DNA of 64,000 nucleotides from Methylotenera_A sp031369365 (GTDB lineage Bacteria; Pseudomonadota; Gammaproteobacteria; Burkholderiales; Methylophilaceae). Shown here one piece after another: positions 8,072 to 16,024 of this stretch. The stretch covers positions 1-64,000 of the forward strand of contig JANMOP010000014.1 in the NCBI GenBank assembly GCA_031369365.1. The letters run 5' to 3'. Both the position numbers and the translations under genes were made by a program. The notes below the pieces were generated by a model, which saw nothing but the letters and a program-made list of their open reading frames with translations, had not been told where the DNA came from and did no database searches. Each line of letters starts with the position of its first letter. Positions within the stretch are counted from its first letter, which is position 1.

Positions 8072-9487
8072 ATGACGACCTATCGTTATAGTGTGGGCGC
8101 GCAAACTTATCAATTTGCAGATTTGAAAGATGTGCTTGCCAAGGCAACACCAGCGCGCTCTGGGGACTATCTTGCGGGCGTAGCGGCAGACACCTATGCT
8201 GAGCGCATGGCGGCTAGAATGTGCTTGGCTGAGATTCCGCTTAAAACCTTTCTGGAAGATTTAATTATTCCGTATGAGGCCGATGAAGTCACGCGCTTGA
8301 TTGTGGATACGCACGACAAACAAGCATTTGCAGAGATTAGCCATTTAAGCGTGGGTGATTTTCGTGATTGGCTGCTTTCAGATATTGCTGATTCGGCTAC
8401 TTTAAAGCGCGTTGCCACTGGCATTACGCCAGAAATGGCAGCGGCGGTGAGTAAAATAATGCGTAATCAAGATTTGATTTTGGTCGCTAAAAAATGCCAT
8501 GTAATAACCAGCTTTCGCAACACCATCGGCCTACCAGACCATATTTCCGTGCGTTTACAGCCTAATCACCCCACAGATGACATGCGCGGGATTGCCGCCT
8601 CTATGCTGGATGGTTTGCTCTACGGCGCGGGTGATGCAGTGATTGGCATTAACCCAGCAACCGATAGCTTGCCTGCGCTGATGGATTTGTATTATTTGGT
8701 GGATGAAGTTATTAACCAATACGAAATACCTACGCAATCGTGCATCTTGACGCACGTTACTAACCAAATTGAGTTAATCGAACGCGGCGCACCTGTGGAT
8801 TTAGTATTTCAATCTATCGCAGGCACCGAAAAAGCCAACAAAAGTTTTGGCATTGATATCGCTTTGCTAAAAGAAGCGCAATCGGCGGCTTTGTCTTTAA
8901 ATCGCGGCACTGTTAAAAATGAATTTGGCGAGTATAACGTCATGTATTTTGAAACAGGTCAAGGTTCAGCATTGTCTGGCAACGCGAACTTTGGTGTCGA
9001 TCAACAAACCTGCGAAGCACGTGCTTACGCGGTTGCAAGGCATTTATCGCCTTTGCTTACCAACACCGTGGTGGGCTTTATTGGCCCAGAATATTTGTAC
9101 GACGGCAAACAGATTATCCGCGCAGGGCTAGAAGACCACTTTTGCGGAAAACTTTTAGGCGTGCCGCTGGGTTGCGATGTATGTTACACCAACCATGCCG
9201 AGGCCGATCAAGACGACATGGACACGCTAATGACGCTGCTTGCCACTGCCGGCCTCACCTTTATTATGGGTATTCCAGGTGCAGATGACATTATGCTGAA
9301 CTACCAAACGACTTCTTTTCACGATGCGCTATATTTACGCAAAGTACTTGGCCTGAAAGCCGCGCCAGAGTTTGAGTTGTGGCTTAAACAAATGCACATT
9401 ATGGATGCCAATGGACAAGTGCAGCCAATTGAGCAAGCGCATCACATGCTGCAAAATATGCCTAAACATTTATTGAGCGCCGCATGA
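8072..9487 (+). CDS. eutB: ethanolamine ammonia-lyase large subunit
   Basis: EutB is the catalytic TIM-barrel subunit of adenosylcobalamin-dependent ethanolamine ammonia-lyase, which makes acetaldehyde and ammonia from ethanolamine. The 471 residues compare with about 453 in Escherichia coli. Family hallmarks are seen: Arg161-Leu-Gln163-Pro-Asn in SVRLQPNHPTDD, Glu294 in YFETGQGSA, and a conserved GCDVCYTNHAEADQDD segment near the C-terminus. It lies directly upstream of eutC with a palindromic element between them. No eutA reactivase, microcompartment shell or acetaldehyde dehydrogenase gene is in the window, which fits nitrogen scavenging rather than carbon use (inference). Confidence 0.97.
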   Translation: MTTYRYSVGAQTYQFADLKDVLAKATPARSGDYLAGVAADTYAERMAARMCLAEIPLKTFLEDLIIPYEADEVTRLIVDTHDKQAFAEISHLSVGDFRDWLLSDIADSATLKRVATGITPEMAAAVSKIMRNQDLILVAKKCHVITSFRNTIGLPDHISVRLQPNHPTDDMRGIAASMLDGLLYGAGDAVIGINPATDSLPALMDLYYLVDEVINQYEIPTQSCILTHVTNQIELIERGAPVDLVFQSIAGTEKANKSFGIDIALLKEAQSAALSLNRGTVKNEFGEYNVMYFETGQGSALSGNANFGVDQQTCEARAYAVARHLSPLLTNTVVGFIGPEYLYDGKQIIRAGLEDHFCGKLLGVPLGCDVCYTNHAEADQDDMDTLMTLLATAGLTFIMGIPGADDIMLNYQTTSFHDALYLRKVLGLKAAPEFELWLKQMHIMDANGQVQPIEQAHHMLQNMPKHLLSAA

Positions 9488-9499
9488 TTATTTTTCTCT

Positions 9500-9566
9500 G
9501 TCATTCTGACGAAAGTCAGAATCTTTTTAAAATATCCATTAGATTGCGGGTCTAGCCCGCAATGAC
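9500..9566. repeat. GTCATT-ended palindromic element between eutB and eutC
   Basis: GTCATT at 9500 and AATGAC ending at 9566 are the ends (the match extends outward to CTGTCATT/AATGACAG). Inside are two perfect hairpins: ATTCTGAC-GAAA-GTCAGAAT at 9503-9522, and ATTGCGGG-TCTAG-CCCGCAAT at 9543-9563. It resembles the elements at 13151-13230 and 40349-40434. It is inside the eutBC operon, so it would be transcribed and could affect mRNA stability. Confidence 0.7.
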
Positions 9567-9579
9567 AGGTAGTATAAAA

Positions 9580-10371
9580 ATGGCTGAAAAAGTAAACAAA
9601 CACCACCTACATTTAGACCCGTGGCAACAGCTTAAAAGCTTCACGCGCGCACGTATTGCCATCGGCCGCGTGGGTAGCAGCTTGCCCACTAAGGAAGTGC
9701 TCGATTTTGGCTTAAGTCACGCCATGGCGCGAGATGCGGTGCATTTGCCATTGGATATTAATGCGCTGGAAGCTGATATACAAGCACAAGGATTTAGCAC
9801 TATTCGCGCAAAAAGTATGGCGCCTGATAGAGCCAGCTATTTGTTGCGACCCGATTGGGGGCGCAGGCTGCATGAGCAAAGTTTGATGCATTTGAAAAAT
9901 CTTCATCAAGCAAAACCGACTGATTTTTTAATTGTAGTGGGCGATGGTTTGTCATCACTAGCAGTCGCGCGGCATGTAGCGCCGTTACTCGCAGAAATAC
10001 GCAATTATCTACCAACTGATTGGCACACAGGCCACGTCGTTATTGCCTCGCAGGCAAGGGTAGCTATTGGCGATGAAATTGGTCAAGCGCTCAACGCGAA
10101 AATAGTCGCCATGCTAATAGGTGAAAGGCCTGGTTTAAGTTCACCCGATAGTTTGGGCATTTACCTAACTTATAACCCTAAACTTGGCTTAAGCGATGCA
10201 GATCGCAATTGCATCTCAAACGTACGGCCAGAAGGCTTGCAATACGACGCTGCCGCCAAAAAGTTGATTTGGCTAGCCAAAGAAGCCATGCGCTTAAAGG
10301 TAACAGGCGTGGCGTTGAAAGATGAAAGTGATGTGCAGGAAATCAGCGCGCAAACTAAATTAACAAACTAA
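9580..10371 (+). CDS. eutC: ethanolamine ammonia-lyase small subunit
   Basis: EutC forms the B12-binding interface with EutB. The conserved N-terminal block LKSFTRARIAIGRVGSSLPT, a segment VVGDGLSSLAVARH and the C-terminal NCISNVRPEGL motif identify it. I chose ATG 9580 (263 residues) rather than ATG 9562, because the latter lies within the palindromic element and would add only seven non-conserved residues. E. coli EutC is about 295 residues; the difference is a shorter N-terminal extension. The stop is 6 bp from the convergent MFS gene end, with no clear terminator between. Confidence 0.95.
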   Translation: MAEKVNKHHLHLDPWQQLKSFTRARIAIGRVGSSLPTKEVLDFGLSHAMARDAVHLPLDINALEADIQAQGFSTIRAKSMAPDRASYLLRPDWGRRLHEQSLMHLKNLHQAKPTDFLIVVGDGLSSLAVARHVAPLLAEIRNYLPTDWHTGHVVIASQARVAIGDEIGQALNAKIVAMLIGERPGLSSPDSLGIYLTYNPKLGLSDADRNCISNVRPEGLQYDAAAKKLIWLAKEAMRLKVTGVALKDESDVQEISAQTKLTN

Positions 10372-10377
10372 GCTCGC

Positions 10378-11616
10378 TTAATGCAATTGATGTAACTCTA
10401 AATCTCGCAATTTAGGTGCATATTTAGCGGTAACCCCCACCACGCCAAGTGTCATTAATCCACCAAAAATCACCGAGGGTACTAAGCCCATTAAGCGAGC
10501 AGCCACGCCAGATTCAAACGCGCCTAGCTCGTTGGATGAGCCAATAAATATGCCATTGATGGCAGTGACACGTCCGCGCATGGCATCGGGTGTGGCGAGC
10601 TGTAAAATAGTTTGTCGTAACACAACCGATACGCCATCAAAAATGCCAGAAAGCAATAATATGGCAGCCGCAACCCAAAAATAAGGGGTAAGCGCAAAGC
10701 CAATCATACACACGCCAAAGCCAGCAACCGCAAACAATAGCAAGCGTCCAGCGTGTAAGTTAATGGGGTGGCGCGTAAGCCATAAGCCTGTGGCAATAGC
10801 GCCTAAACCAGGCGCAGCGCGCAAAACCCCCAAACCTTCTGGCCCCATTTGGTATATATCTTGAATAAAAGCAGGCAGCATGGCAACAGCTCCACCAAAC
10901 AGCACGGCAAACATATCTAATGACAGCGCACCCAGAACGATTTGATTGCTAAACACAAAGCGCAAACCCTGCGCAATGCTGGCGAATACGGCAGGGCTGT
11001 TTTGCGCTGGCGGTGGTTCTTTTATTTTAAGAGATAACATAGCAAGCGCTGCGCCAGCACACAATAAAACGGCTATTTGGTAGGCGATAGTTTTATTAGC
11101 AAACCCAACCAGCAAGCCGCCCAATACGGGGCCAAGCACTAAGCCGATTTGAAACACCGAGCTACCAATACCCATGGCTTTGGCAAAATATTGGCGCGGA
11201 ATAACAAGCGCGAATAAGGTGGTGTAGCTGGGGGCAATAAACGCACGTGCAACGCCAGTAAACGCGATTGAGCCATAAATCCATAAACTCGCATTACCGT
11301 TAATCCAACCGAGTGAAATTGCGCTTAGTATCATTGCGTTAATCAATAATAACAGCGCCGCCAACATACCAAAAAATCGTCTTGAACAATAGTGATCTAC
11401 CGCGTGGCCAGCAAATAGCGCACACGCAAAATAGGGAATCACCTCTGTAAGGCCGATTAAACCTAAAGCCAAAGTATCGTGTGTGATTTCGTAAATATGC
11501 CAGCCTACAGTGACCGCCATAATTTGGTAAGCCAGCACGATAAGCATGCGAAATGCTAATAATTTAAGAAATGCGTGATTGTGTAATGTGAAAATTTGGG
11601 CATTAAAAGCTTGCAT
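10378..11616 (-). CDS. MFS transporter, EntS/DUF894-like exporter
   Basis: The 412 residues form about 12 membrane helices with the MFS layout: helix pair, a short basic loop HYCSRRFF after helix 2, and a central break near residue 200. The N-terminal block FLKLLAFRMLIVLAYQIMAV and the segment RGRVTAINGIFIGSSNELGAFESG resemble the enterobactin-exporter-like (EntS, TIGR00900-type) subfamily. The substrate cannot be assigned. It converges with eutC, 6 bp apart, so it is not part of that operon. The ribosome site is weak. Confidence 0.8.
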   Translation of the reverse strand: MQAFNAQIFTLHNHAFLKLLAFRMLIVLAYQIMAVTVGWHIYEITHDTLALGLIGLTEVIPYFACALFAGHAVDHYCSRRFFGMLAALLLLINAMILSAISLGWINGNASLWIYGSIAFTGVARAFIAPSYTTLFALVIPRQYFAKAMGIGSSVFQIGLVLGPVLGGLLVGFANKTIAYQIAVLLCAGAALAMLSLKIKEPPPAQNSPAVFASIAQGLRFVFSNQIVLGALSLDMFAVLFGGAVAMLPAFIQDIYQMGPEGLGVLRAAPGLGAIATGLWLTRHPINLHAGRLLLFAVAGFGVCMIGFALTPYFWVAAAILLLSGIFDGVSVVLRQTILQLATPDAMRGRVTAINGIFIGSSNELGAFESGVAARLMGLVPSVIFGGLMTLGVVGVTAKYAPKLRDLELHQLH

Positions 11617-11864
11617 GGTGGGCTATTATAAAATTAAACCCGTGATAAAACTTAAGTAATTAGTTAAACTAAAACTGCAAAACTAAATAACGGGTAAAAT
11701 TGTGATAAGTGCAGTGAATAAGGCAGTAAGCGTGGGGGTGTTAATGAACGAACAGCCCACGTCGATGAGTCGTCGTTGACCTAGTGTGACTCTGCCGATA
11801 TAGATTAGGCGCACTAAACTTTTTCAGCTATGTTGAAATCTTGAGCTATTTTGCGAGTTCTAAT

Positions 11865-12479
11865 TTATTTGGGCACGCGCCACAAGTACCAGCTTGCAAC
11901 GGTGCGGTGTGGAGACCAAGCTTTGCCAATATCGGCCATTTCTTTGCGCTTAGGCGCAGTTTCCAGTTTTTTAAGGCGTTTGTAACCCTCACACACGCCA
12001 AAATCGTCTGCTGGCAGAATATCCATGCGCTGTAGCGTAAACATCAGCATCATTTCCACCGTCCATTGGCCAATGCCTTTTAACATCACTAAGCGCGCAA
12101 TTAGCGCTTCGTTCGACAGCGAATCAGCAATGTCGCGTGGCGGCACAAGGCCAGAAATAGCGCCGTCGGCAATGCCTTTTAGCGTCTCAATTTTGCGGCC
12201 AGAGAACCCGCAAGCGCGTAAATCGTCAAACTGCGCAGCTATGAGTTCTTCTGGCGTAGGAAATTGACCAAAATGTTGAGTTAATCTACCCAAAATGGCG
12301 TCGCCAGCTTTGCCGTGCAGTTGCTGGTAAGCCACCGCGCGTACTAACGCCTCATAAGGATTACGTTCAGCTTTTGGCGTAAACTCGCAAGCGCCAACCG
12401 TGCTAATTAATTGCGCCCAATCATCATCGATGGCGCTGAGAAATTGTGTGGCATCGGCGTAATTTTGTGCATTAGACAT
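11865..12479 (-). CDS. alkA: DNA-3-methyladenine glycosylase II (AlkA type)
   Basis: This is a base-excision glycosylase of the HhH-GPD superfamily that removes alkylated purines. The helix-hairpin-helix motif LKGIGQWTVEMML (residues 133-145) is followed by the catalytic aspartate in LPADDFG (Asp159 corresponds to the second Asp of E. coli AlkA's TDD). Length is 204 residues: this is the short form without the N-terminal domain of E. coli AlkA. I start at ATG 12479; an open frame runs on upstream to 12686, but that part is antisense to alkB and non-homologous. It is divergent from alkB with only 13 bp between starts, giving a paired alkylation-repair locus. Confidence 0.88.
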   Translation of the reverse strand: MSNAQNYADATQFLSAIDDDWAQLISTVGACEFTPKAERNPYEALVRAVAYQQLHGKAGDAILGRLTQHFGQFPTPEELIAAQFDDLRACGFSGRKIETLKGIADGAISGLVPPRDIADSLSNEALIARLVMLKGIGQWTVEMMLMFTLQRMDILPADDFGVCEGYKRLKKLETAPKRKEMADIGKAWSPHRTVASWYLWRVPK

Positions 12480-12492
12480 AGGATCATTATAA

Positions 12493-13146
12493 ATGGATTT
12501 ATTCGAAAATATGGATGAACAAACTTTGCATATCGCCGATGGCGCAATGCTGTTGCGCAGGTTTGCACTATCAAATTTTGCACTATCAAATGAAGTGCCA
12601 TTATTAAATGATTTAAAGTCTATTATTGCAAAATCGCCTTTGCGCCACATGGTCACACCAGGCGGATTTACCATGTCGGTGGCCATGACTAATTGCGGTA
12701 AGTTAGGCTGGGTAACGGATAAAAAAGGTTACCGATACGATGCGCTAAACCCTAGCACTGGCGCGCCTTGGCAGGCCATGCCGATGAGTTTTTTGCAGCT
12801 TGCAAATAATGCCGCCGCAGAAGTGGGCTATGCTAATTTTGTGCCCGATGCCTGTTTAATTAATCAATATGAAATTGGTGCGCGCATGAGTTTGCACCAA
12901 GATAAAGATGAGCAAGATTTTAGTCAGCCGATTGTTTCGGTTTCATTTGGTGTACCAGCGACATTTTTGTTTGGCGGTTTAAAGCGTAGCGATAAGCCTA
13001 GCAAAATTTTACTGCAACACGGTGATATTGTGGTTTGGGGCGGTAAATCACGGTTAAATTATCACGGCATCATGCCTCTGCAAGCCAATAACCATGCGGT
13101 GCTTGGCAATTATCGATATAACTTAACTTTCAGAAAAGCGGGCTAG
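12493..13146 (+). CDS. alkB: DNA oxidative demethylase AlkB
   Basis: AlkB is an Fe(II)/2-oxoglutarate dioxygenase that repairs 1-methyladenine and 3-methylcytosine. The iron ligands His135-x-Asp137 (SLHQDKDE) and His191 (NYHGI) and the 2-oxoglutarate-binding Arg208/Arg214 (RYNLTFR) are all present. The MVTPGG and TNCGKLGW motifs match E. coli AlkB, and length (217) is normal. Residues 24-28 and 29-33 are a tandem copy of FALSN, produced by a perfect 15-bp tandem duplication at 12562-12591. Its start matches the E. coli N-terminus (MDLF). Confidence 0.95.
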   Translation: MDLFENMDEQTLHIADGAMLLRRFALSNFALSNEVPLLNDLKSIIAKSPLRHMVTPGGFTMSVAMTNCGKLGWVTDKKGYRYDALNPSTGAPWQAMPMSFLQLANNAAAEVGYANFVPDACLINQYEIGARMSLHQDKDEQDFSQPIVSVSFGVPATFLFGGLKRSDKPSKILLQHGDIVVWGGKSRLNYHGIMPLQANNHAVLGNYRYNLTFRKAG

Positions 13147-13150
13147 CTCT

Positions 13151-13230
13151 GTCATTATGAGCGCAACGAAGAGTCAATGCTTAAGACTTCGAGTTAAAGT
13201 TCTGGATTCTTCGTTGCGCTTAAGCATGAC
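13151..13230. repeat. GTCATT-ended palindromic element after alkB
   Basis: The left arm from GTCATTATGAGCGCAACGAAG (13151) pairs with the right arm ending GCTTAAGCATGAC at 13230. The inner sequence has further partial dyads. It lies between convergent alkB and the cupin gene and could act as a transcription end for both. It shares its end design with 9500-9566 and 40349-40434. Confidence 0.7.
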
Positions 13231-13249
13231 GGTGAGACACTATATAAAC

Positions 13250-13591
13250 TTACAGTTTTAACGCCGCTTTAATGCGTTTTAAAGTTTGCGTCACAATATT
13301 GCCATCTAACTGATAATGTTTGTGTAACGGTTGTATTACTTGCCAACTGGCTTTAGTGCCCGCTGGAAAAGTCACCAAATCACCCTTACCAAAGCTAATA
13401 GGCGCGCCACCTGTGGCGGTAATGACGCATTCACCCTCTAAAATATAAGCGATTTCTTGCTCTGGAAATGTCCAATCAAATGTAGAAACTTCTTTTTGCC
13501 ACGTTGGCCAATTGCTCACACTTAAAGCGCCCAAGCGGGCTTGGGTGGGGTTGTTTTCTACAATAATTTGGTTGACTAAAATTTGGCGCAT
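13250..13591 (-). CDS. cupin-domain protein (Cupin_3/DUF861-like)
   Basis: This single-domain cupin has 113 residues. The motif FPEQEIAYILEGECVI contains the typical acidic first cupin motif, and FGKGDLVTFPAGTKASW is the second. The usual metal His pair of classic cupins is replaced, as in the Cupin_3 group found in EutQ-like and related proteins. The role is unknown; it could be a small-molecule binding or isomerising protein. It is monocistronic and convergent with alkB. Confidence 0.8.
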   Translation of the reverse strand: MRQILVNQIIVENNPTQARLGALSVSNWPTWQKEVSTFDWTFPEQEIAYILEGECVITATGGAPISFGKGDLVTFPAGTKASWQVIQPLHKHYQLDGNIVTQTLKRIKAALKL

Positions 13592-13760
13592 ATTTTTCCT
13601 TTTTTGAGGCTGTCAGTTTAACGCAATGTGATAGATTAAGTCGCAACTTGCACTAAAATAATCAGTCTTAATCATTGAGCGCATCAACTTTAGCTACTAA
13701 ATTTGCCCATATATTTTTTGACGCTCAGAGATGAGCTTGAAAGTGGAAAGGTGAACTATT

Positions 13761-14318
13761 ATGAAAACGCTAACAATCAACAAGGTGTTGGTGGGCGAAG
13801 CTTTGGTGGGCGAAGGCAACGAGGTTGCGCATATTGATTTGATTATAGGGCCGCGTGGCAGTGCGGTAGAAACTGCTTTTTGCTTAACGCTCACTAATCA
13901 AAAACGCGGCGATAATGCTCTGCTAGCCGTGATAGCCCCAAATCTTATGGCGAAACCGCCAACCGTGATGTTCAACAAAGTAGATATTAAAAACGCGAAA
14001 CAAGCGGTGCAAATGTTTGGCGCAGCGCAATGTGGTGTCGCGGCAGCAGTGGCCGATTGTGTGAAAGCAGGCGTGATACCGATGGATGAAGCAGACGACG
14101 TATTTATTTGCGTTGGCGTATTTATTCATTGGGATGCCGTAGATGACTCAAAAATTCAAGATTGGAATTATGCAGCGACCAAGCTAGCGATTGAGCGTGC
14201 CGTAGCGGGCTTGCCAAGCGCTAAAGAGGTGATAGAGCAAGCGGTTGCCGCGCATCACCCACTGGCTGCACATGATTACAAGCAGGCAAACATAAGCAGG
14301 CTTCGCCAAGCTGCTTAA
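13761..14318 (+). CDS. fae: formaldehyde-activating enzyme family protein
   Basis: Fae condenses formaldehyde with tetrahydromethanopterin in methylotrophs. The 185-residue product contains the family signature VGEALVGEGNEVAHIDLIIG with the catalytic His at residue 24, and the segments LAVIAPNL, VMFNKV, MFGAAQCGVA and VGVFIHWDA. Canonical Fae from Methylobacterium, as I recall it, is about 170 residues and has QHGVA where this has QCGVA, and NNKHG where this has NQKRG. This could therefore be a divergent paralogue (Fae2/Fae3-like) rather than the principal Fae. It has its own upstream region. A 13-bp inverted repeat lies between it and sua5. Confidence 0.9.
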   Translation: MKTLTINKVLVGEALVGEGNEVAHIDLIIGPRGSAVETAFCLTLTNQKRGDNALLAVIAPNLMAKPPTVMFNKVDIKNAKQAVQMFGAAQCGVAAAVADCVKAGVIPMDEADDVFICVGVFIHWDAVDDSKIQDWNYAATKLAIERAVAGLPSAKEVIEQAVAAHHPLAAHDYKQANISRLRQAA

Positions 14319-14334
14319 AACTGGCATGGCACAT

Positions 14335-14377
14335 TGCCAACTAGGTAGTAGAATATCATTTTTATACCTAGTTGGCA
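14335..14377. promoter_or_regulatory. 13-bp perfect inverted repeat abutting the sua5 start
   Basis: TGCCAACTAGGTA (14335-14347) and its exact complement (14365-14377) flank a 17-nt AT-rich loop. The right arm ends 4 nt before the ATG at 14382 and covers the only place where a ribosome site could be. It may be an attenuator-like or translation-masking hairpin, a dimeric operator, or the 3' end structure of fae (no T-run follows). Confidence 0.5.
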
Positions 14378-14381
14378 GACT

Positions 14382-15320
14382 ATGCAGGTTAATTTAGCGC
14401 AAGCAATTACATTACTTAAAAATGGCGATGTGGTCGCCATACCCACCGAAACAGTGTATGGCTTGGCCGCAGATGCGACTAATGAAGCGGCTTTGCTACA
14501 AGTGTATGCGATTAAACAACGCCCTGCCGATAATCCACTCATCGTACATATTGCTGATGCAAACCAAGTGCATAATTGGGCGGCGGAATTCCCACCGCTT
14601 GCACAAAAGTTGGCACTAGCGTTTTGGCCAGGCCCATTTACCTTGGTTTTAAGGGCAAGAGATAGCGTTTCAAACATTGTGCGCGGTAATCATCCAACAG
14701 TGGCGTTGCGTGTGCCTAATCATCCAATTACTCAGCAACTACTTAAGCAAAGTGGTTTGGCGTTGGCTGCGCCTTCTGCCAATAAATTCACGCAACTTAG
14801 CCCTACTACGGCTGCCCATGTGGCTTCTGGCTTGGGTGACAGCGTGCCAGTGTTAGATGGCGGTGCATGTAAAGTGGGTATTGAATCGACCATAGTTGCC
14901 GTAATAGGTGAAGAATGGCAATTATTACGTTTAGGCATGTTGCCAGAAGCCAGCATTGAAGCGCTTGCTGGCAGGCCTGCTTTAAGCTCAAAACAGGCTA
15001 TTAGAGTACCAGGCCAACATGTGCTGCATTATTCACCCAAAACACCAGTTAAGCTGTTTCAATCACGCAAAGAGCTCATTAATTTTGTTCTAACTCCGCA
15101 AAATAACTGTGCTGCTTTGTTATTTGGAGCAGGTGAATACCCAAGTTGCCACTACGTGCAATTGCCAAATCAAGCCGCAAAAGCCGCAGAAGCCTTATAC
15201 GGCGCGCTGCATCAGCTAGACGCGTTGCAAGTAACGCAATTACTGGTAGAAATGCCGCCGCGCACGACAGAATGGGCAGCGGTTAATGATAGGCTTAGTC
15301 GCGCAGCGCATCAGGGTTAA
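14382..15320 (+). CDS. threonylcarbamoyl-AMP synthase (Sua5/YwlC type)
   Basis: The enzyme makes L-threonylcarbamoyl-AMP for the universal t6A37 tRNA modification. The YrdC/Sua5 domain is at residues 1-190: IPTETVYGLAADA, the KQRPADNPL nucleotide-binding motif and APSANKFTQLSPT. A further Sua5 C-terminal domain (about 200-312) starts with the RVPGQHVLHYSPKTP linker motif, so this is the two-domain Sua5 form rather than the single-domain TsaC. Length (312) is normal. The start is preceded by the perfect hairpin at 14335-14377. Confidence 0.93.
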   Translation: MQVNLAQAITLLKNGDVVAIPTETVYGLAADATNEAALLQVYAIKQRPADNPLIVHIADANQVHNWAAEFPPLAQKLALAFWPGPFTLVLRARDSVSNIVRGNHPTVALRVPNHPITQQLLKQSGLALAAPSANKFTQLSPTTAAHVASGLGDSVPVLDGGACKVGIESTIVAVIGEEWQLLRLGMLPEASIEALAGRPALSSKQAIRVPGQHVLHYSPKTPVKLFQSRKELINFVLTPQNNCAALLFGAGEYPSCHYVQLPNQAAKAAEALYGALHQLDALQVTQLLVEMPPRTTEWAAVNDRLSRAAHQG

Positions 15321-15339
15321 AACGTCGCGCCGCGCATCG

Positions 15340-15660
15340 TTAATATCGAGGCAAAATGTTTTTATTTAAAAAAATTACCCATTTAGGAATGAGATCTTTC
15401 ACTTGGCTAAGTACGCCACTTAGAATTATTTGACCAATCTCGCTATTGACTCGATTCAGCGTTTCTTTGTGCAATAAATCTAGCAAGTGATTGTATTTGC
15501 CGTTAAAAATACATTAGGCACTTGTTCAGCAAGCCAAATGGCTGCATAACTTGTAACGTGTTGGCGGGCGAAAAGGCCGTTTGGTTTGCATTCACCTCCA
15601 CTCGTTTACTTTGGCTGCTTTGAATGTAGGTTGTACCTTTTTGCCTTTAACCGCGCTCAT
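15340..15660 (-). pseudogene. possible degraded ORF, frameshifted (minus strand)
   Basis: The roughly 485-base gap between sua5 and the next gene has no intact gene. On the minus strand, an ATG at 15660 opens MSAVKGKKVQPTFKAAKVNEW before a stop. A second open stretch includes RQHVTSYAAIWLAEQVPNV and ends at TAG near 15479. From 15486 a shifted frame runs 48 codons (LLDLLHKETLNRVNSEIG, then SGVLSQVKDLIPKWVIF) to TAA at 15340. These look like pieces of one coding sequence broken by indels. I cannot name the parent family. Bases 15661-15805 show only AT-rich sequence before the next start. Confidence 0.35.
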
Positions 15661-15805
15661 TCCGCCTTTTAATAACTAACGATACACATTTGTCGGTGAC
15701 AACAACAAACATTTTATAGACATAAATTAGCCGCCTACACTTGCTCATTCTTTAAAAAAGGCGTAATTTGTGTATTATCAAATTTTGTTAAAAATGGAGT
15801 TAACC

Positions 15806-16024
15806 ATGGATAATAAATATGGTTTAGGCAGCAATAAAGTAGCGACAGAACACCACGAAACACACCATAAAACGGCGGTCATTCATCCTACGCATTGCAA
15901 ATTTTGTAATAGTCCCAGCTTAACTTTAAGCCCAAGCATGCACGACCATCGTTGCAATGATTGTGGCGAATGGCAAAGTGATGTGCCGCAGGGATATTCA
16001 ACTGGCAGAGCAGCTGATTATTAA
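15806..16024 (+). CDS. small zinc-ribbon-like hypothetical protein (72 aa)
   Basis: I do not recognise this protein. It has a His-rich N-terminal half (HHETHHK), then CKFC (residues about 33-36) and CNDC (about 52-55), a C-x2-C pair of the kind that binds zinc. It ends GEWQSDVPQGYSTGRAADY. The start is ATG 15806, which has GGAG 7-8 nt upstream; an upstream ATG at 15770 is in frame but has no ribosome site. Its stop overlaps by 4 bp the stop of the convergent protease gene. Confidence 0.6.
   Translation: MDNKYGLGSNKVATEHHETHHKTAVIHPTHCKFCNSPSLTLSPSMHDHRCNDCGEWQSDVPQGYSTGRAADY

Noticed and set aside
9562..9579. ATG 9562 as the eutC start
   Set aside because: It is inside the palindromic element; conserved sequence begins after ATG 9580.
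12480..12686. Upstream extension of alkA to 12686
   Set aside because: The extra 69 residues lie antisense to alkB coding sequence and do not resemble glycosylases; ATG 12479 fits better.
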